Positions 58,330 to 64,000 of a stretch of DNA of 64,000 nucleotides are shown piece after piece (the stretch's first letter is position 1; every line of letters starts with the position of its first letter). The notes under the pieces were generated by a model. The model had not been told where the DNA came from. It did no database searches and was given only the letters and a program-made list of their open reading frames with translations. This stretch comes from Crocodylus rhombifer (taxonomy: Eukaryota > Chordata > Crocodylia > Crocodylidae), in NCBI GenBank assembly GCA_038503035.1, contig JAVSML010018932.1:62001-126000 (forward strand), read 5' to 3'. A program made the translations under genes and the position numbers.

Positions 58330-59560
58330 CAAAACTCTGGCATCTTTTCTTCTATCTTCTGAATTGCTATGGAGTGCATTTCAAAGACATTGGTGATCAT
58401 AACATGCCATGTCTTTCAGGTGTTTCTAATATGTTATCCAGGTTTTCTATCCATACAACAGGTAGGGATGACAACAGCCTGGTAAGTGAAGTTTTGTTTT
58501 GGTCCTGATGTTATCATCATGAAAGGCATAATTTTGGAGATGTCCAAAGACAGCATTAGCAGATTGTATCCCATGTTGAATATTGTCACTTATGTTTACT
58601 CTTTTTGGGAAAATTGACAGATTGTAATATTTGATTTGGAGTGGGTTGGTAAAGTGTTTTTGGTTTTTTGTGCACTTGACAGTGAGTCCAGGCATTTCAT
58701 ACAGTTCAGAAAAACAGCTGAGAGTGATCTGGAGCTTTTTCAACTGAGTAGGCACGTGCAACACAATCATCAACATAATTAAGATCAGTAATGCAGGTGT
58801 TGGCTATCTTGGATTTGGATTGTAGCTACTTGATACTAACAATAATTCCATCCATACAATAGTAGATTTAGATTCCAGATGGAAATCCATCAGCAATGAG
58901 AATAACTGATATAGATCGAGAAAAGTGTTGGTGAAATCATGCATCCTTGCTTGACTCCAGTTAAGTTTTAATGGCAAAGTGGTTCCATTTTCTAGTCATT
59001 GTTTAGGATAACTTCCATGTATTTATGAGAGATGATGATGATATTAAATTTTGGAGGGAATCTAGATCTTCCAAAGGGCCCCTCTGTTGATTGAATCAGA
59101 GGCATTAAGTCAGTGGTGTCCATGTAAAAGTCTCTGTGTTGCTGAGGGTATTTCCTCTGCAATTACTTAACAACAAAGATCGTGTCTATTGTATCTCTGA
59201 ATGACATTAAACCACATTGGGACTGAGGTAGAATCTCTATGACAAGAGGAGGGAGTCTTTTGAGGAGAATGTGGGTGAGGACCTTACTAACTATAGACAG
59301 GAGTGCAATGCCATTGTAACTGCTGCAATCTGATTTGCCTCCCTTTCTTGAATATTGCTATGATTCTGGCATCTCAAGTCACTGGGAATCTGTTTGTTTC
59401 CAGATTTTCAGAATAATGATATGTAGCTTGTGAGAGCTTTCTTCATCACACTTATAAAATTCCATCAGGAGCACAAGCTTTGTTCATCTGTTAATATGCA
59501 TTGAAAGATCATTCGTGAACAATGTATTAGCGGCTCAAGAGAACTACAATATGGTGTTTT
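58330..59560 (-). pseudogene. Decayed non-CR1 LINE reverse transcriptase
   Basis: On the minus strand an RT with a different signature from CR1 can be pieced together. There is an IAIFKKG-type fingers region near 59,350, a GVKQGCM-SPTLFSIY palm block near 58,940, and an LNYVDDC box near 58,770 (YVDD in place of YADD). The frame 58,447-58,776 then has SELYEMPGLTV, NIQHGIQSANAVFGHLQNYA and NIRTKTKL ending in YLLYG. GVKQGC and the IQ-R-QSA-AAFG block are known from several non-LTR clades other than CR1. I cannot assign the clade firmly. It is old, with many stops and indels. Confidence 0.8.
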
Positions 59561-59790
59561 AGAGCTCATAGAGCTCTTAAATTTTGGCAATATTATGCTC
59601 TAACTTTATGAATTATCTGAAATAAACTAGGTATAAGGGAAATGTATTAGGCTGTGAGGCTACTATTAGTATAGGTCACTCCACATATTCTTATGGTACT
59701 CATTTAAATATGCTTGTTATAGTAAAATAGGCTACTGTCTACTAATGTTAATTCTTGTTCAGATCTGGTGATTTATTAGTTCAATCTAAT

Positions 59791-60640
59791 TGTCGTAGAG
59801 CACTAAGGTATGCCTGCTCCTTTAAGAGCAGAAACAGCTTAACTAGAGAGACCTGAGAGTTAGGCAGTACTTCACAGCTGCAGGTTGTCTTGGTAGCTGG
59901 CTAATGTGGGAATTAGCTGGCACTTGCACCTGGCCACTTGACCAGAAGAAAGCAGGGCCCTGGGCACATATGGCCCCATGGCTAGGGCCAGGAGGAGTTG
60001 GTTCTCTTGCACTCATCAAAGGAAGCATCTCCCATATGAAAGAGCTGCCTGGGGAGGTTTGATTGCCTGATCTGCTGCCTGCAAGATTGATAGGGCTCCC
60101 AGAGCCCATAAGCTGCTAGGTAGCACACAATACTAAGGAAGAAGCTTAGCTTTTTAAAGGGTCAGAGGGAGGCCTCCACTGTTGTTATTATGCTTATTGT
60201 TATGTTGTGGCTCAGGGGCTTGTGCTTTTGTTGTCTTTTGAACTGGTGGACTGGGATGAGGCTAATTGGGGAGGAGGAGGCCTCATTGGGGCACACTAGT
60301 GAAATAGAGCCCTAGTGCCTGAGCTGGCACTGCTATAGGGCTGCAGAGAGCCCACCAAGAGAGCACAGTGACAGGGGCTATAAAGCCCAGTGACCACAGA
60401 AGGCCAAGTTAGGCCAAGACTGTTAGGAAGATAATATTGAAATACTAGCTGTGAGGCATAGGCCAAGATGTAGGAAAGGTTCAGAGCCATGGATAGTGCC
60501 CCCTGGCAACAGGGTACCATAAGGGCAACCTCCTGCTTAATAAATAATGTTAAAGTCATGGCAGGAGAGTCAGAGCAGATTGTTTTAGACAGATGGGTGG
60601 GCTGATTTGAGATCAGGGCTCAATTTTTTCCCCTGTCACA
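59791..60640 (+). mobile_element. LTR-like element, copy E
   Basis: The block from TGTCGTAGAGC to ...CCCCTGTCACA has TG...CA ends. Its middle ('gttgtggctcaggggctt', 'ggactgggatgaggct', 'gaggaggcctcattgggg') aligns with copy C ('gttgtgtttcagcc', 'ggaccgggtgaggct', 'gaggaggcctcatggg'). Its end ('ataatgttaaagtcatggcaggagag') aligns with copy B. The 5-bp flanks (ctaat and gtaca) do not match, so the exact ends are uncertain. Confidence 0.55.
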
Positions 60641-61739
60641 GTACATTTGAAAATTTGCAAAATAAATAAATAAATTGGTGTTTTTAAGATGGTAATTGGA
60701 CTGATCCATATCTTTTTATGGTCAAGGTGAAATGTTGAGGTTTCATGGACAATTTTAACTTTGGCATTTGTTAGTACTTAATTGTATAATATTAATGTAC
60801 AATTTCTAGGGTTTTTTGTAATTTCACAACAAGCTGGTGCACTTGACAGTATTTGTAAATGCTTTCCTGGATGCATTACAGCAGGTCGTTGGCTCTTATG
60901 CAGAATGAGTTCCAAGACAGTATACAATCTAAATGTTTTGATTTAATATCTATGATAGTGGATTATTGCTGCATTTATGGATATTTTAGAGTAATGTCTT
61001 GTCTTTGTGAATTGCAAGTGATTTAATATATATTTGTATGGGCTATCATAGTAATGCAATTAAATCAATACAAGTTCCTCTGTTATGCATAAAGGAAAAA
61101 TGAGGACATAAATAACAATTTTCTAAAATCCTTACCAGTTGGACAATATAGTCCACAATTAAATTACAGAATGCCACAATATTACCAAGAGAATGCACTG
61201 TATTGTACCTATAGTGATTTCTTAAATAACCCAGTTTTCCTTTAATTCAAACCACTTTGGAAGCTGAAATCTGTAGCTCAGATTTACTCAATAGACTTCA
61301 ATAGATGAACTTCTAACAAATTTTGGGCCCAAGGTTTTTCAAGGGCTTTGACTTCACTTACAGTGTATGGGTTAATATGAGAGCCTTGTATGAAAGTCAA
61401 AGTACAATTTGTCCATTGGTTAGGCTGAGGAAATCTTATTGTTTAGATTTTAAGAGGGAGGAGTGACTGAGAAATTAGTGGTCTAAAATTTATCATCTGA
61501 CATAACAGTTGGCCAAATCTTCCCTCTTCTCCACCCTTTGAACTGCGATCTGGGAATGAAAGATAAATTATTCAGAAGCATCTAAAGTAAAGTGATTCAG
61601 GAGATATAAACTCATTGGAAATCACTGTGATATGAACTCTGAAGTCCAGGTTTCTCTTGTAAATGAGAACCAAATTCCTAAGATACTAAGGTGACTTAAA
61701 TTTTATTCCTGGTTTCCAGAGATCTAATTGCTTAGCACT
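60641..61739. other. No recognised feature
   Basis: AT-rich DNA without identifiable genes or repeats. Confidence 0.6.
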
Positions 61740-61923
61740 TACTGGATGCATCTACACATGTGCCCCACTGCGCAGTTGGTACCAGGCAGTCGTATATTAC
61801 TGTGCAGTAGGGCAGTGTTACAGTTAGTGCCTGCTGATGCTATGTCACCATAGTGATGAGCTATGTCACCATAGCTTGTTACTGTGGCAATTTTATAATG
61901 GATGTATATAGATGCGCCCACTG
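61740..61923. mobile_element. Small MITE with GCATCTA-type TIRs
   Basis: The left end TACTGGATGCATCTACACAT pairs with the right end in reverse CAGTGGGCGCATCTATATAC. Inside, 'ctatgtcaccatag' occurs twice 21 bp apart and is itself partly palindromic. The TIR matches the gcatct-acat ends of the palindromic MITEs at 6.0 and 23.6 kb. No clear TSD. Confidence 0.6.
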
Positions 61924-64000
61924 ACGCAAATCCCTCCTTCCTGGAAACAACAGAAAAAAACTATGCCATTTAAATATGATTATGTTGACTAGATTATTCT
62001 ATAAAATATTACATGCACAATACTTCTACAGATGTTGTCAAACACTGAATAAATAGGAAAATTCAAAATTAAGATTTCTTGTGTGTGATGAGCTGTATGC
62101 CAGGAATTATGGTACGGTCTCCTCCTCTTTCTCTTTCCCAAGATCTTAGGCAGAGAGATGGGGCAAGACTGGCTTATCTGGCTCCTTGTGCCTATCTCTG
62201 TTTAGTCAGTCCCACTTTTTTTCCTTAAAGCACAACTGCTTTTTAGATGCATTTATTCTTCCTCTATGCCCTTATAATTCCCACAACATTCCTAGTCCAG
62301 GTCTTTCTTTAACAAGTGTTGTATCTGATTTCTGTCTCTTCCCCGCCACCCCCCATCAGTTAGCTCAAGGTTCACACTTTTCCATATCACAGCTCCTGTT
62401 CACCTTCTAGTCGGATTCTCTCTACCCTCTTCAGTCCCTCTCTCACCAAACCCCTTAATAAAACATTCCTTCCCTGTGTGTTTCCTGCATCTTCCTGGTG
62501 ATTAATTGCTTTCCTTTTGTTTAGTTGCTAGAAAGCTCACATAAGGAACAGAAGAGACAGATTTCCTGTTCTTATTTCAGATGCTTGTCCCCACTTGGGC
62601 CTGGAACAGCCACTACAGGGAAAAATACAGCTTTTCTCTGTAATTGTATGCTGGGAGCATGTCCAGTTGCTCCATGAAGATGAATCGTACACTATGAATA
62701 CAAGGAACTGCAAGAGACTTAAGCATGTTCATTGTGGATGGAATCTTTTGAGATTTTTATCTGTCAAGCTCAAGCAAGTCTCTGCTGAGCATAAAGGCTA
62801 ATGAATTAGTCAGTTTTGGGTGGATTTTCATAGGAATGAAAAAGTAGTTCTCTAACACCAAGGGATCACATGCCAAATGTTGGTCTCTGTTGCGAAGTGT
62901 AGGAGTGCTATTCCTGTTTAAAGAATAGGTTGCCAATACTTAGTAAAACCATATATTTATCCCTTAACCTTGTTCTGGGAAATGGTAGAACTTGTTTTGG
63001 CAGAAATTTCCTAAAATAATGTAGCCCAAAGTAGACATCCAATGTAAGAAAAGTTGAGTGCAAAAGCTTAATATTTGGCAGATTTTAAGTGACTGAAAAA
63101 CTTCCTGCAGTGCGAAAGTCTTGGGCAGGCTTTAATAATGAGCAGTGGTACATGCCCTGCTTTTAAAGTTGTGATTCTAATAATGGCAAGTATGGCAATT
63201 ACTTTTTTTTTATTTTTTTAAGGCATCGTCTTCCTTATTTTTCATATGACGGTATGTCCTCTAACAAAAAATAATCTAATCCATTCTTGTGATAGATGCT
63301 ACTTTTATCTATGTTCCAGCAGGAAAATGCTGTTCTATTCACACATGAAGATAGGTTAAGAAAATACAGCCCTGTTTTTTATGCTTCAAGCAACTTCCAT
63401 TTCCTCTGCAGACTGGTGATTTAGAGAAGATGACAAGCCATAAAATGGGTTTTGTTAAAATTTATGAATTGCAGAATCTATTCTTGATCATAATCAATGG
63501 TTATTTCACTGTTTAAGAGGTTTAATTTAGCCATCAGTTCATATATTTACATATCCAGTGTCAGATTTCCAAAGCTTTCTATTCTAAGAGAAACTTTTTC
63601 ATCTATTTGATTTTGATAACTCATGCAGAGAATGCTATAAAACCATTTTAATTCAGTGCTACAAATTATTCTTTATCTCTCCGAAATAAACTCATTTTTT
63701 CCCTGAAACATTTCCAGCATTGCTACTGTTAAGGTCACTGATACTTGTTGTGGTCAAGTGCAATTACATGGGAAGTAACTTACCTTATTGCCAGGTTTCT
63801 GCATAAGTACCTGGTTGCATTCCATCACTCCAGAGTATTGTTGCTTTGTTGAATTTCTTAACTTATTGTTTCACTTTTCTTTCTTTTTGAACTTTCTGGT
63901 GTGTGGATTCCACACCAAATTGAGACTGAGTAAAAGTCTACCATACTCTTGGGGTGGGAAAGGAAAATATTTCTAGATTTGAGAAAATGGGTCAGGATAA
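61924..64000. other. No recognised feature
   Basis: AT-rich DNA. Open frames here are short and without recognisable domains, and no repeat family was identified. Confidence 0.6.

Noticed and set aside
59786..60645. 5-bp target duplication for LTR copy E
   Set aside because: ctaat and gtaca do not match; the ends were kept only on TG...CA form and alignment with other copies.
61732..61931. 8-bp duplication for the MITE at 61,740
   Set aside because: ttagcact and acgcaaat do not match convincingly; the element is called on its TIRs alone.
1..64000. CRISPR array, operon or rRNA
   Set aside because: The tandem repeats seen are microsatellites, minisatellites or TE subrepeats. Sequence character is vertebrate, with LINEs and no dense coding.

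Overview
This 64 kb window looks like intergenic or intronic DNA of a sauropsid, most likely a crocodilian or a turtle. It is AT-rich and largely CpG-depleted. It is dominated by CR1 LINEs, recognised by their reverse-transcriptase motifs and by tails ending in a 'catctatgaatctat'-type sequence. It also carries many hAT-like DNA elements and GC-rich solo LTRs. I found no convincing host protein-coding gene, rRNA, functional tRNA or CRISPR array. Species assignment is inference from repeat content only.

Layout. 1-4.6 kb: AT-rich DNA, a CT/AT microsatellite and a possible minus-strand LTR-like block. 4.6-8.7 kb: two plus-strand CR1 copies (one with most of the RT domain), a palindromic MITE between them and a 'gaattgattc' repeat. 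8.7-19.1 kb: mostly plain DNA with MITEs, a short CR1 tail, a minus CR1 tail, a hAT element with a perfect 8-bp target duplication (16,450-16,737) and a Helitron-like segment. 19.8-21.0 kb: minus-strand solo LTR. 21.9-22.5 kb: a CpG-rich block unlike its surroundings. 23.6-28.7 kb: a palindromic MITE, a 1.6 kb hAT element, a CR1 endonuclease fragment, and an LTR with a hAT element nested inside it. 29-37 kb: CR1 tail, an inverted-arm repeat, two adjacent minus-strand retroviral-type LTR ends, a second Helitron-like copy. 37.6-44.2 kb: a long TG microsatellite, an old minus-strand CR1, a TATA-bearing LTR, a solo LTR with perfect 5-bp duplications, and a perfect 51-bp inverted repeat. 46-49.8 kb: a small hAT element, a young CR1 with an unbroken 3' ORF, a minisatellite. 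50-54.3 kb: GC-rich array of direct and inverted subrepeats flanked by related MITE-like elements. 54.4-60.6 kb: another LTR with an internal minisatellite, a hAT/LTR/CR1 pile-up, a decayed non-CR1 LINE and a further LTR. 60.6-64 kb: one small MITE in plain DNA.

No genes act together here; the content is a stack of transposable elements of different ages. The clearest structural results are the exact target-site duplications and TIR/LTR boundaries, the perfect inverted repeat at 43,982-44,172 and the CpG-rich block at about 21.9-22.5 kb, which is the best candidate for an unrecognised regulatory or exonic element. I did not find an evident novel multi-gene system.
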